Origin: Loripinus fragilis
Lineage: Eukaryota > Mollusca > Bivalvia > Lucinida > Lucinidae
Direction: 5' to 3'
NCBI GenBank assembly: GCA_964019695.1
Contig: OZ026515.1
Span: forward strand, 126,540,375 to 126,604,374
DNA length: 64,000 bases
Shown: piece by piece, positions 1-11,302 of the stretch
Layout of the letters: the number at the start of each line of letters is the position of its first letter
Position numbering within the stretch: the first letter of the stretch is position 1
Position numbers and translations under genes: made by a program
The notes under the pieces: generated by a model
The model's database searches: none
The model's input: the letters and a program-made list of their open reading frames with translations, nothing else
What the model was told of the DNA's origin: nothing

Positions 1-2820
1 ACAGTGCCTGGTAGGTAGGTTCCGACACCGCTTAAACAGACTGCCACCACTGTAACACAGTGCCCGGCAGGTAGGTTCCACCACCGCTTAAACAGCCTGC
101 ACCACTGTAACACAGTGCCCGGCAGGAAGGGTTCTGACACCGTTCAACAGTCTGCACCACTGTAACACAGCGCCCGGCAGGTAGAATCAGACACCGCTTA
201 AACAGCCTGCATCACTGTAACACAGTGTCCACCTGGTAGGATCTGACACTACTTAAACAGCCTGAACCCCTGCAATGCAGTGCCGGCAGTAAGTTTCCGA
301 CACCGCTTAAACAGCCTGCATCACTGTAACACAGTGCCCGGCAGGTAGACTCTGACATTGCTAAAACAGCTTTCGACACTGTAACACAGTGCCTGGCAGG
401 TAGGTTCCGACACCGCTTAAACAGACTGCACCACTGTAACACAGTGCCCGGCAGATAGGTTCCACCACCGCTTAAATTGCCTGCACCACTGTAACACAGT
501 GCCTGGCAGGAAGGTTCTGACACCGCTTCAACAGTCTGCACCACTGTAACACAGCGCCCGGCAGGTAGAATCAGACAACGCTTAAACAGCCTGCATCACT
601 GTAACACAGTGCCCTTCAGGTAGACTCTGACATTGCTAAAACAGCTTTCACCACTTAAACACAGTGCCCAGCAGGAAGGTTCTGACATTGCTTAAACAGC
701 CTGCAACACTGCAACACAGTGCCCGGCAGGTAGACTCCAACATTGCTAAAACAGCTTTCACCACTGTAACACAGTGCCCGGCAGGTAGACTTGGACATTG
801 CTTAAACAGCCTGCACCACTGTAACTCAGTGCCCAGTAGGTAGGTTCTGACATTGCTTAAACAGCTTTCACCACTGTGACACAGTGCCCGGCAGGTATGT
901 TCTGACATTGCTTAAACAGCCTGCACCACTGTAACACAGTGCCCGGCCGACATGTTCTGACATTGCTTAAACAGCCTGCACCACTGCAACACAGTGCTAG
1001 ACAAGTAAGTTCTGACATTGCTAAAACAGCTTTAACCACTGTAACTCAGTAACCGGCAGGTAGGTTCTGATATTGTTTAAACAGCCTGCAACACTGCAAC
1101 ACAGTGCCCAGCAGGTAGACTCCATCACCGCTTAAAACAGTCTGCATCACTGTAACACAGTCCCCGGCAGGTAGGTTCCATCACCGCTTAAACAGTCTGC
1201 ATCACTGTAACACAGTGCCCGGCAGGTAGGTTCCGACACCGCTTAAACAGTCTGCAACACTGTAACACAGTGCCCGGCAGGTAGGTTTTGACACCGCTTT
1301 AACAGTCTGCACCACTGTAACACAGTGCCTGGCAGGTAGACTCAGACATTGCTAAAACAGCTTTCACCACTGTAACACAGTGCACTGCAGGTACTTTCTG
1401 CCACTTCTTTAACAGTCTGCATCCCTGCAACACAGTTCCTGCAAGGTAGATTCTGACACTACTTAAACAGCCTGCACCACTGTAACACAGCAGGTAGGTT
1501 CTGACATTGCTTAAACAGTCTGCACCACTGTACCACAGTGCCTGGCAGGTAGGTTCTGACACCGCTTAAACAGCCTGCACCACTGTAAAACAGTGCACGG
1601 AAGGTAGGTTCCGACCCCACTTCAACAGCCTGCACCACTGTAACACAGTGCCCGGCGGGTAGGTCGAGACACCGCTTAAACAGCCTGCATCACTGAAACA
1701 CAGTGCCCGGTAGGTAGGTTCCATCACTACTTAAACAGCCTGCACCCCTGTAACACAGTGCCCGGCAGGTAGGTTCTGACACCCCTTAAACAGCCTGCAC
1801 CACTGTAACACAGTGCCCGGCAGGTAGGTACTGACACGGCTTAAACAGTCTGCACCACTGTAACACAGTGCTCGGCAGGTAGGTTTCAGACACCGCTTAA
1901 ACAGCCTGCACCACTGAAACACAGTGCCAACCTGGTAGGTTCCGACACTACTTAAACATTCTGACCCCTGCAACACAGTGCACGGCAGTTAGGTTCTGAC
2001 ATTGCTAAAACAGCCTTCATCACTGTAACACAGTGCTCGGCAGGTAGGTTCCGACACCGCTTAAACAGTCTGCACCCCTGCAACACAGTGCCCGGCAGGT
2101 AGGTTTTGACATCACTTAAACAGCCGGCACCACTGAAACACAGTGCCCACCTGGTAGGTTCCGACACTACCTCAACAGTCTGCAACCCTGCAACACAGTG
2201 CCCGGCAGGTAGGTTCTGACATTACTTAAGCAGCCTTCACCACTGTAACACAGTGCCCAGCAGGTAGGTTCCGACACTGCTTAAACAGTCTGCACCCCTG
2301 CAACACAGTGCCCGGCAGGTAATTTCTGACATTGCTCAAACAGCCTGCATCACTGTTACACAGTGTCCGGCAGGTAGACTCCGACATTGCTAAAACAGCT
2401 TTTACCACTGTAACACAGTGCCTGGCAGGTAGGTTCTGACACCGCTTAAACAGTCTGCACCACTGTAACACAGTGCCAGGCAGGTAGACTCTGACATTGC
2501 TAATACAGCCTTCACCACTGTAACACTGTGCCCGGAAGGTAGGTTCAGGATCTGCTTAAACAGTCTGCACCACTGTAACACAGTGTCCAGTAGGTAGGTT
2601 CTGACACAGCTTAAACAGTCTTTACCACTGTAACACAGTGCATGGCAGGTAGACTCCGACATTGCTAAAACAGCCTTCACCACTGTAACACAGTGCTCGG
2701 CAGGTAGGTTCTGACACCACTTGAACAGTCTGCAACACTGTAACAAAGTGCCCATCCAGTAGGTTCTGACACCGCTTAAACAGCCTTTACCACTATAACA
2801 CAGTGCCTAGCAGGTAGGTT

Positions 2821-3420
2821 CTGACACCGCTTAAACAGTCTTCACCACTGTAACACAGTGCCCGGCAGGTAGGTTCCAACACTGCTAAAACAGCCTGCAC
2901 CACTGTAACACAGTGCCCGGTAGGTAGGTTCTGATACCGCTTAAACAGCCTGAACCACTGTAACACAGTGCCTTACAGGTAGGTTCAGATACCGTTTATA
3001 CAGTCTGCACCCCTGCAACACAGTGCCCGGCAGGTAGGTTCTGACTATGCTTAATCAGCCTGCACCAATATAACACAGTGCCCGGCAGGTAGGTATCGAC
3101 ACCGCATAAACAGTCTGCACCACTGTAATACGGTGCCGGGTAGGTAGGTTCTGACACCGCTTAAACAGTCTTCACCACTGTAACACAGTGCCCGGCAGGT
3201 AGGTTCCAACACTGCTAAAACAGCCTGCACCACTGTAACACAGTGCCCGGTAGGTAGGTTCTGACACCGTTTAAACAGCCTGAACCACTGTAACACAGTG
3301 CCTTACAGGTAGGTTCTGACACCGTTTATACAGTCTGCACCCCTGAAACACAGAGCCCGGCATGTAGATTCTGACTATGCTTAATCAGCCTGCACCAATA
3401 TAACACAGTGCCCAGTAGGT
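2821..3420. repeat. Higher-order duplication of the satellite, 330-bp offset
   Basis: The variant series starting TTCACCACTG at 2841 reappears from 3171 with the same order of diagnostic variants (CCAACACTGC, CTGAACCACTG, CCTTACAGG, TTTATACAG, CTATGCTTAATCAG, ACCAATATAAC). The offset is 330 bp, which is six 55-bp units, so a block of several units was copied as one. Confidence 0.85.
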
Positions 3421-4221
3421 AGGTTCAGACACCGCTTAAACAGTCTGCACCCCTGCAACACAGTGCTCGGCAGGTAGGTTCTGACACCGCTTAAACAGTC
3501 TGCACCACTGTAACACAGTGCCCGGCAGGTAGGTTCTGACACCGCTTAAACAGTCTGCACCACTGTAACACAGTGCCCGGCAGGTAGGTTCTGACACTGC
3601 TTAAACAGTCTGCATCACTGTAACACTGTAACACAGTGCCCGTCAGGTAGACTCTGACATTGCTAAAACAGGCTTCACCACTGTAACACTGTGCCCAGCA
3701 GGTAGGTTCAGACACCGCTTAAACAGTCTGCACCATTGTAACACAGTGCCCAGTAGGTAGGTTCTAACATTGCTTAAACAGTCTGCACCACTGTAACACA
3801 GTGCCCGGCAGGTAGGTTCTGAAACCGCTTAAACAGCCTGCACCACTGTGTCACAGTGCCCGGCAGGTTGGTTCTGACACTTCTTAAACAGCCTGCACCA
3901 CTGTAACACAGTGCCATGCAGGTAGGTACAGACATTGCTGAAACAGTCCACACCCCTGCAACACAGTGCACGGCAGGTAGACTCCGACATTGCTTAAACA
4001 GTCTGCACCCCTGCAACACAGTGCCCGGCAGGTAGGTTCTGATACTACTTAAACAGCCTGCATCACTGTAACACAGTGCCCGGCAGGTAGGTTCGGACAC
4101 CGTTTATACAGCCTGCACCCCTGTAACAGGGTGCCCGGCAGGAAGGTTCTGATATTGCTAAAACAGCCTGCACTCCTGCAACACAGTGACGGGCAGGTAG
4201 GTTCCGACACAGTTTAAACAG

Positions 4222-4240
4222 CCTTCTTTCTCTTTCCCCC

Positions 4241-4276
<36 letters not shown>
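4222..4276. repeat. CT microsatellite inside the last satellite unit
   Basis: A polypyrimidine tract passes into about 17 CT dinucleotides. It is flanked on the left by ...TTTAAACAGCC and on the right by GCAAACACAGTGCC, both pieces of the satellite unit. The expansion therefore arose within a unit and marks the array edge. Confidence 0.9.
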
Positions 4277-4280
<4 letters not shown>

Positions 4281-4292
4281 ACACAGTGCCTC

Positions 4293-5391
4293 CTGTGAGG
4301 CTTGGGCTGGGAGCCTATCCATCTGAAGACCTAAATTTAATCAAGCCAGTAAGAAGAGATAGATCGATAAAGACTCCAAGCCAGTTATTTGATCAAAATG
4401 CAGCAGGTTCAGGTTCTGAAACCTGGTCCCTATGCCTGATAACAAAGATCCACGAACCTGTTTGATGGACTGAACACGATGAACTGGTCCACAAAGTGGA
4501 ATCGTAACCGATGTTAAACAAATGCAATGGGATGTGAAGCCAGCTGACATGAAATGTCTCGCAACGATGGCCAAAAATGAAGGAGTGCCATTGACACAAA
4601 AAAGAAAAAGAAACGATAAACAAAGCGTTTTGTGGGATAATGTTTTCGCTGTTGTCTTGGTTTCAATAATGAAATAAACATTGATTTACGTAACAGATCT
4701 GGCAACGCACTTGAACCATTTTGATTGGCTGTTCAACCATGCGTTTCAACGCGAATTGTACGTTTAACTGCGTTGCTATACTTGAGTTATTGATTGGTTA
4801 ACAGGTAACTGCGTTTCACTGCAGTTCAACGCGTATCGATAGTGGGCTTTGATTGGATTTTCGAAATTCGCGTTGGAAAACTAATGCGTTTTACGTGCGT
4901 TTTCAATGCGTTTTCAACGCGAATTCGACAAGGACAAATAAATGGGCGGTAGTGTAGACCTCCTTTATTGCTTATATTTACATTATATTATAAATAACTT
5001 ATATATAGAAATTATTTATAACTAAAGAGATGAGATAAAACAATTTTGTATTTAATATTTAATCGTATTAACGGTTTTGTCGGTGTGCAAAACGGAAAAG
5101 CTGAACAGCCAGTGTGAACAAGTACAGCCAATGGAGTTAATAAGGAGTTTGTTTTGCACGTGCAACTCATGTGTGACTCGCTGTCAATCACAACACCAGT
5201 GTCACATTTGGCCTGGCGTATGAATTTGATGTTCGAAGCGAATTGCACAGGCAAGTGAGCTTGGCAGCTGTCAAAAAAATCGTGTTGTTCATGAGGATAT
5301 GAACGTTGCAAAATTCTAAAGATTCATTAAAGGCTTGCTTTGAAAATGTAAATATAAACTGATAAAATCTACCAGCATACTTATCTCATTT
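4293..5391. other. Intergenic, AACGCG-rich patch, no gene seen
   Basis: No reading frame here shows a recognisable domain. Between about 4700 and 4935 the words AACGCGAATT, GCGTTTCAACGCG and TGCGTTTTCAA recur several times, giving a patch of higher CpG content than its surroundings. This is probably an old repeat whose family I do not recognise. The minus-strand frame at 5012-5311 has no family resemblance that I can see. Confidence 0.5.
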
Positions 5392-5960
5392 GGGTTATCC
5401 AATGTATCCTAGTCACGGTCGTCAGTGTATGGCTTATTCAGCAGTTGCTGCCATAAAAAAACTAGAGTCAGATGTTAGAGAATGGTAAATTCAGTCCTTG
5501 ATGACATACTACATAAAGGCGACATATGAACATAGGCAAGATTCTTACCTAACCATTAAAGATTTACCATCCAGTGCGGTAAAAGTGTCTAAAACATTGC
5601 ATGGAACTTTAAATAGATATACAGCAATCCCATTTTATTCTCTTGTAGACTGGCTTTGGAATCGAATAAGGCTGCTATTTTTACGAAGGGCAATTACCAA
5701 CCATACTATTTTAAATGCAGTTTTCAAGAATGTCGTAAATTATTTTTTTTACCCCCATAGTAGAAATGAATTTGGAATGCTGTCTGCTGGTGGTTTAGCA
5801 AACCTAACTAGACATATAACTGTAGATGATCTCTCCTTATTCATAAAGCACTTATCAGCTTCACTAAGTGAATCAGGCACTGTTCCATTTGAAATGTCTA
5901 TAAAACAGGAAGCAGAGGCTACATATAATTCTGACTGGGTTGTATATGCCAGAAGGTGAC
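5392..5960 (+). pseudogene. Cysteine-protease-like domain of a transposon protein, broken
   Basis: A degraded reading frame that needs at least two frame changes near 5486 and 5512. The first part holds a GRQCMAYSA motif at about 5411-5440, which looks like the nucleophile segment of an OTU or C76-like cysteine protease. The open part from 5498 (153 codons to the stop) contains YPHSRNEFGM near 5750-5780, followed by a TVDDLSLFIKHLSASL stretch. Similar proteins carry an FDPHSRN-type motif with catalytic Asp and His. Here the expected Asp is Tyr, so activity would probably be lost even with an intact frame. Such domains occur in mobile-element proteins of marine invertebrates; I recall this family by pattern only. 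It lies just upstream of transposase-like sequence and was probably part of the same element. Confidence 0.6.
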
Positions 5961-6660
5961 AATACATACAGGTTACTTTAAACGGGTGAAAATGCAATAA
6001 CAATTGCAAATGTTAGCACTCCAGACATTTCTGATGAGTCTGATCAAATTCAAGAGTCAAGTGAGGAAGACATCTCCAGTTCTTATAGTGTGCTAAATGA
6101 GGAAGATATAATAGATAATTTACTGTCTGCAATGGATGCCAGTTCAACATTTGTCAACTCTGTATTTGAATCTGATGCTTACCAAAACACGTTTATGGAT
6201 ATGATGTATGATGGACACAATGCTCATTATGATCATGATCAAAATCTTCAACAACCTGATGATGATCCTGTCTCATGATGGTGATAATGAGGATAGTGAT
6301 GATGAAACTGTACCACTATCTGTTTGAAAAACACATCTCCGAATAAATGCACACCAATTGGTCAACCATGGCAGTACATCACTAACACAGTCAGTCCACA
6401 ATGTTAGAATGTCACCTAATTCTCCTGACAATAATAAGGCATCCCTCTATCAGTCGATGAGTATGCAATCCACTACTGATGACAGTACAGCTAATAATCA
6501 GAGTGTTAGCAACAACAAGTTCTTAACAACAGCAGTGCATCCACTAGTCAGTCAGCCAATCAACAATGGTATGTCATTTGCTCAGTACTCTTCCAATAAT
6601 GACAGTGCAGGTACATGTACCAGTAGTTTCAACATAAACCAAGGTTGGAAGCGAAAGTGA
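5961..6660 (+). pseudogene. Acidic and Ser/Asn-rich linker of the same decayed protein
   Basis: Downstream of the protease-like part, frames rich in Asp, Glu and Ser (6000-6280) and then in Ser, Asn, Gln and Thr (6358-6660) follow without a domain. The frame changes once or more, near 6280-6350. The composition suggests a disordered region joining the protease-like segment to the basic segment that starts near 6640. Its place in the element is inferred from order and strand only. Confidence 0.45.
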
Positions 6661-7060
6661 GATGAAAATGAATGGAGAGGAATATAGCAAAATTGGGAAG
6701 GAATCAGGGTAAAAGTTATGTAAGAAAAAGTGGTAAGTTAAGTCAGGTAGGAAAATCAAGAAAAGATGAGGTCACAGTTGTTGGTTTAAGTGTCATTCAT
6801 AAGTTAATGAAGTGGATAGACAAAGATTATTTAATGAAATTTGGATCATAGGCGATATGATTAGGCAATGATATTTTCTATCCAAGTATGCCACGTGTAT
6901 AAGAAAAGGGTAAGGAGGGTAAACGAAGCGCTATATAATGGGTCTTTTCCTACTAAAGATATGGATCAGAAAGTTTGCAAGGCATTTTCTAGCCACATTG
7001 GGAATTTCTGAAACAATGTTTTACACCGTTATGAATAAGCAGTCTGCTATAGGTATATGT
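6640..7060 (+). pseudogene. Transposase-like N-terminal region, broken
   Basis: Reading through several frame breaks gives a basic segment WKRK-stop-DENEW, then GKSYVRKSGKLSQ, then DRQRLFNEIW-IIGDMIRQ with a stop, then RVNEALYNGSFPTKDMDQKV and TLGISETMFYTVMNKQS. The order W...GK.Y....GK, then RQ.LFN..W..GD..RQ, then LGIS...F is a pattern I recall from uncharacterised, transposon-associated invertebrate proteins, with the LGIS part resembling a DNA-binding helix pair. No catalytic DDE region is visible, because the sequence runs into a dispersed repeat at 7105. At least three lesions make it a pseudogene. The exact transposon superfamily is not known to me. Confidence 0.55.
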
Positions 7061-7104
7061 GAGACTAACAAGAGATGTACACATGAGCTGCGGCATGAGA
7101 TTTC

Positions 7105-7213
7105 CAACAATGTGGTATGTGTGACCCGCAAAAGCTCAGACCAGCCTGGGCATACGCGCAGTCTGATCAGAGCTTTTGCTAGTTGCTTGAATATACTATG
7201 ACTGCTAAGCTAC
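7105..7213 (+). repeat. Dispersed hairpin-bearing repeat, copy 1
   Basis: This stretch matches 52812-52931 in the opposite orientation at roughly 80% identity by eye. Its middle (7136-7172) is an imperfect inverted repeat with CAGACCAGCC and GCGCAGTCTGATC. Both copies keep the same frame open, with peptide words such as SDQP and HTRSLIRAFAS, a string common in conceptual translations from bivalves. I treat it as repeat DNA and not as a gene. Confidence 0.75.
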
Positions 7214-7261
7214 TAATTGAACAGTACTTGGAGTTTCTTAGCTTAACAGGGGACTGCACAG

Positions 7262-8175
7262 GCTAATCTGAGTCTATCCATGTCAAAATACCACATTCTT
7301 GTAAATCACATGTCGCGGCTCAATAGGCCAAAGGAGACCACAGAGGATTAGAAGAGAAAGGGAGGAAGCAACATTGTATCATTTCCTATAGATAGGAATC
7401 AGACCACAATTATATCCCTTGATTAGTTGAACGATGAGGATGTTATTTCGCGCAAATAGTTCCCCTTTTATGGAATGCAAATCTACCAACTCATGTGAGC
7501 ATCCTTGTTATTAGGTATGTCTGAACTGCCCAATGAATAAGTTTTCAGAAAATGTTGATTCTTTCCCGGTAACTGGTCATTCTAGGATTATTGAGGCCTC
7601 TGCACACCTGAGTAAAATGCTGTTAAGATAGCAAACAGGACTGCTGTGTCAACATAGGGGTGGTATAAACTCCTGTGGTTTCAAATCCAGTCGGACTTGC
7701 CCTATCTAGCCACTGATTATGATGACTCCTAGGTCATGTTTGGGTGGGAAAAGCTTCAGAAGAAAGTCAGTTTTATCATGTTTAATAGGAGGTGTTGTAA
7801 TGAATGATTAAATTATATAGTAAAATTAATTGTAGTCTCGCGCCTGTTCTAGAGAGTCATTACTGTAGGAAGCATTTAAGTCGACAATATTGATCCACTG
7901 AACTCAGTATCATGAAAATGTATACTTACTATGCGCGGATCCAGAAAGTTTTGTCAGAGGGGGTAACATTTTTACAGATCATTTATTTTTTTAAGAATAA
8001 CTATCCTATGCTTTTGTATGGAAGTTTGGGTACCCCCTCGTAAAGCAAAATTTGGCCAAGGGGTTAGGTATCGCTGGGTGCTGTCTTTTCGATTTGAAAG
8101 AATGAAACACTTAAATACTAATTGCTTCAAACACTCATATATAGACCCTAGAAAGACTGATACTTGTTGCTAAGT
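7262..8175. other. No gene; relic of a GCGGATCC repeat near 7935
   Basis: Nothing coding is recognised. At 7935-7966 the words GCGCGGATCCAGAAAG and TTTTGTCAGAGGGGG match the left end of the element at 34868-35104. Confidence 0.55.
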
Positions 8176-8190
8176 AACCATGTTTATTCA

Positions 8191-8516
8191 CTGGGCCACG
8201 TAGCGCAGTTGGTAACGTGTCTGGCAACAAATGGGAGTCTGACTGCAGATCCAGGGGTCGCGAGTTCGATCACGGCCCAGTCCCATACTTTCGTGGAGAC
8301 TGATCATGAAATAATTTATACGGTCATTCTCCTCCCTTCCGCTGAATCATTCAAGAAGGGTTGTTGTCAGTTATAAGCGAAAGTATGTTCACGGAGTACT
8401 GGTTAACTGCTTGTTCAAGCTTGCCCAGGAAAAAGTGTGGTTAGGTGAACTGACCGTCCCGCCATGACCATAGCTGTTGACTTGGTACGTAAAGCAACAA
8501 AACAAACAAACAAACA
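8191..8516 (+). mobile_element. tRNA-derived SINE with 15-bp target duplication
   Basis: The head contains a box A-like GTAGCGCAGTTGGTAACG and a box B-like GGTCGCGAGTTCGATCA, as in RNA polymerase III promoters of tRNAs. The tail ends in repeated CAAA units. AACCATGTTTATTCA is present exactly at 8176-8190 and again at 8517-8531, a perfect 15-bp target duplication that indicates recent retroposition. The 3' portion (GTACGTAAAGCAACAAAAC) resembles the tails of the other SINEs in the window. Confidence 0.92.
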
Positions 8517-8531
8517 AACCATGTTTATTCA

Positions 8532-9497
8532 TTCAATAAGTTAGATCTTGGGGTCAGGGGTACGTATACCCCATCCACCCATAATATGACGGTGAATAAA
8601 TTAGAAAGATGTTAACACATCTTGTTCGCAACTCACGATTTTAACATATTAGCACCATTATCACCAAAAATGTATAGAAAATAAGCAATTTCTATAGTCA
8701 TGTAAAAACGGAAGAAGTTTAGAACTCACATCAAATTTTCAAACAGTTTCAGAATTCAGGGGTGGTCGAAATGAATAACACCCACGAACTCTAGGTGATA
8801 TTATTTCTATAATAATCTTACATTCTTAAGTTGAAAAATAGCACATAGTGATATGTTCAAAATTTCAGATAATTTGCATAGCTCGTTTTAAAATTATACA
8901 AATTTTAACTGTACTTATTTTTTTGCAAACTAAACAGCGTTTGCCATTTTGGAAACTCACTTATGGCCACTGAGTGTATGTAGCATGTAACAATGCTATG
9001 ACATTATTTAAAAAAATTCAATATTTCATCAATCACCCACAAGTACCTTGAAAATGGACATATCCAAAGTGAAAACGATAGTACCCACTCAGCAGTTGAG
9101 TCAGCCAGTAAAAATGTTTCAATATATTCAACCCCTCGATGGGCTCCAACAGTAGGAAAAGCTCGCACAAAACATCCCTATAATGTGAAAGAAATGTCCG
9201 TGGAAGATTTCTACAATTTTTATTGTCAATTGAACAAATATTGAATTTTGATACAAATATTGACAACGAAAAAGTAAATTGGTATAGTTTTAAGACACGG
9301 ATGTCTCAATTACAGAGCCAAACATGTTTCAGTATAAGACTGACTATGAGGGTGATATACTGTCAGTTTACCTGTTAAGGCATCTTCGTTCAGATACACC
9401 TTGCCCACAAAACCTTATCTGGAAACCACTTAGATCAGAGGAAACCCTATAAAAAAGAGTCCTGATCTGATATCTTTGTGCAGAAAGGACAATATTC
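8532..9497. other. AT-rich intergenic, nothing recognised
   Basis: No coding frame, tRNA or inverted repeat that I can support. The minus-strand frame at 9033-9266 looks random. Confidence 0.5.
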
Positions 9498-9632
9498 CGG
9501 CGTCACTGCGTTGTGGTCATTGAGCAAGACACTTTTATCCTAGCTTAGTACTGGTTCAACCCAGGAAGACCCGTCCCGCATAACTGAAAGATTGTTGAGT
9601 AGACGTAAAGAATCAAATCAAACAAACAAAAC
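9498..9632 (+). mobile_element. 5'-truncated SINE copy
   Basis: It begins CGGCGTCACTGCGTTGTGG and ends AATCAAATCAAACAAACAAA, matching the body and tail of the SINEs at 36931 and 37521 but lacking the tRNA-like head. Confidence 0.85.
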
Positions 9633-9925
9633 CAAGGGCACACCATAGGTCTTATCAGCTTTTGCAATATGAAATTGACACGACAAAATGACTGTTACCT
9701 AGCTACTGTAACTAAGTGTTCTTAGCCTAATTTACCGAGGCTTACAGAAGCATGCAGTTTTCACCAGTGACAGCCATAAGGCTCAATATTACTAAGCAAA
9801 ATACATTTTTGATTATTTATATTTTAACTTGTTTTCATCACATCATCATTTCCCTATTTTCAGGCGTCTATTTTTTTCGTATCTCATTTGTTTTGCGAGA
9901 GTGTGTGACATTATGTTGGTTTGGC

Positions 9926-10216
9926 GCCAGTAAAATGCATCCCCCAGGCGGCTTATGCTTCTGTCCGTTCTAATGCGGTGGCTCTGTAGTTGTTGAATCA
10001 TTGTTGTATGTACTTCCCATTGTTTGTGGGGCTCGGTGTTTGTTCTTTGTTTTGTTATGCATTATTTGTGTCCTCCTCTAGTTTTACAATCATCTTGGCG
10101 AGAAAGAGAGAGCTGATTGCTTTAGCTTTAATTGTCTTCCTCATGTCTTGTGACTGTCAGTGTTCTGTGTTGGCCTGTGGTGCATGATTGTGGTATTTCC
10201 TGATCATGCTCACTTA
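9926..10216 (+). repeat. T-rich dispersed family, copy 1
   Basis: It shares CCAGTAAAATGCAT, GCTTCTGTCCGTTCTAA, TTTGTTCTTTGTTTT, GAGAAAGAGAGAGCTG, GTCTTCC, GTGATTGTGGTATTTCCTG and a final TGCTCACTTA with copies at about 10480, 50967 and, reversed, 45590 and 42628. Hydrophobic frames (9752-9973, 9990-10187) arise from its T-rich composition and are not conserved between copies. Confidence 0.8.
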
Positions 10217-10479
10217 ATTTTTACTTTATTCATGCTCTTTACCTATGGTCACCGTGGTCAAGAGCTTATAACTGGCCAAATATTTGTTAAATAATCTAAA
10301 ATGTGATTCTGTTCCTTCCTCAACTTTACTGCTAATAAATAGGAGTGGTTTCAGCTTTAGTGCAAGTTGTGTGTATATTGGTCTTTGCCTTTTCTGATTT
10401 GGCAATCGTCCCAACAAAGAATGGAGGCCTGTTTGTTTTGCTAATCATGTTCTTGCTTGTATGTGTAATGCTAGTTTAC

Positions 10480-10775
10480 CTGTGTTTTGTCCTCTTTTCT
10501 CTTGGTGCTGTCCATTCTCAGGCGTTGGTTTTGTTGCTGTTGGTTCTTTGTTGATTGTTACTGCCATTGTGGGATTCTGTAATTGTTCTATGTTTTGTTG
10601 TGAGTTACTTGGTGTCAATTCTAGTTTTGCAATCAGTTTGATGGGAAAGAGAGAGCTGGTTGCTTTGCTTTGTTTGTCTTCCTGGTGTCTCGTGATTGTT
10701 GTGTGGCTCTTCCTTACGATGCCGCGGGTATGGTAGTTCGTGATTGTGGTATTTTCTGATCACACTCGCTTATTA
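10480..10775 (+). repeat. T-rich dispersed family, copy 2
   Basis: This is the same element in the same orientation as 9926-10216. It includes TTTGATGGGAAAGAGAGAG, TCTTCCTGGTGTCTCGTGA, GTGGTATTTTCTGATCA and CTCGCTTA. The 91-codon frame at 10461-10736 lies inside it and is judged spurious. Confidence 0.8.
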
Positions 10776-10950
10776 TTTTCAATAAACTTTATAACTGGCC
10801 CAAATAACTTTTATAAAAATATGTATGTGTTAATCATAAATTGTTCGTACACATAATACTATTATATTTTTTTATTAAAATATATTAATTAATTACTACC
10901 TAAAGCACTGTAGTTATTTTTTTATTTAAAAAATGAGAGGAAATACTAAT

Positions 10951-11302
10951 GGCATGCCCAGGGGGTACTCTCATTTTTTTCTTCATACGTAGCCTTGGGC
11001 CCAACATCTACCATTCACCCCCAAAAAATATTAGAAATTTCAAGCACCCAAAACAATATTTGAACTTTTAGCAACCCCAAAAAATATCCCCCATTCTGTA
11101 CCTTGACCTTAAGAAAAAACCCTAAAATGCATAGAATGACCCCTAAATATAGTCCAATGTTGTGAAGACCACCCAAAAAATATCCATAAAATCTTCATAT
11201 CCCAAAAATATTCATTTTTCTGAAACCCCCCAAAATTTTGATGATTAAATGGCCTGAGCCATATGTATTAAAATATTAGAGTACCCCCCTGGGATGGCAT
11301 GC
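10951..11302. mobile_element. Short element with inverted ends, GCATGCC...GGCATGC
   Basis: The left end GGCATGCCCAGGGGGTACTC is matched in reverse by AGTACCCCCCTGGGATGGC at 11281-11298, followed by ATGC. The interior is A- and C-rich with repeated CCCAAAAAATAT words. It has no coding capacity and looks like a miniature inverted-repeat element; a target duplication is not clear. Confidence 0.65.

Larger units (their letters stand above)
1..4292. repeat. 55-bp satellite array, about 77 units
   Basis: A head-to-tail array of a 55-bp unit that begins at the window edge, so the true array is longer. The unit reads approximately ACAGTGCCCGGCAGGTAGG, then TTCCGACACCGCTTAAACAG, then CCTGCACCACTGTAAC. 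Two common variants alternate irregularly, one with CGCTTAAACAG and one with TTGCTAAAACAGC. Each unit junction reads CACTGTAACACAGTG, a 6-bp inverted repeat around AAC that could form a hairpin every 55 bp. Long minus-strand reading frames occur because two frames of the unit lack stops and the third is closed by TTTAAG, which the CTAAAA variant removes. I regard those frames as non-coding. The last unit is interrupted by a CT microsatellite. Confidence 0.96.

Noticed and set aside
1..4292. Long Cys-rich minus-strand reading frames, 60-117 codons, and a CRISPR-like look
   Set aside because: The frames follow from a stop-poor 55-bp unit whose length is not a multiple of three, and all frames give the same cyclic peptide. 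There are no unique spacers, so it is not a CRISPR array.
5012..5311. 99-codon minus-strand frame with several Cys
   Set aside because: No family pattern, and it lies antisense to the approach of the transposon-type pseudogene.
7105..7213. Conserved peptide word SDQP...HTRSLIRAFAS as a gene
   Set aside because: The same word occurs in a reversed copy at 52812-52931 without start, domain or context; it is better explained as a dispersed repeat.
9752..10736. Hydrophobic plus-strand frames that look like small membrane proteins
   Set aside because: They lie in the T-rich dispersed family, and the frame is not conserved in its other copies.
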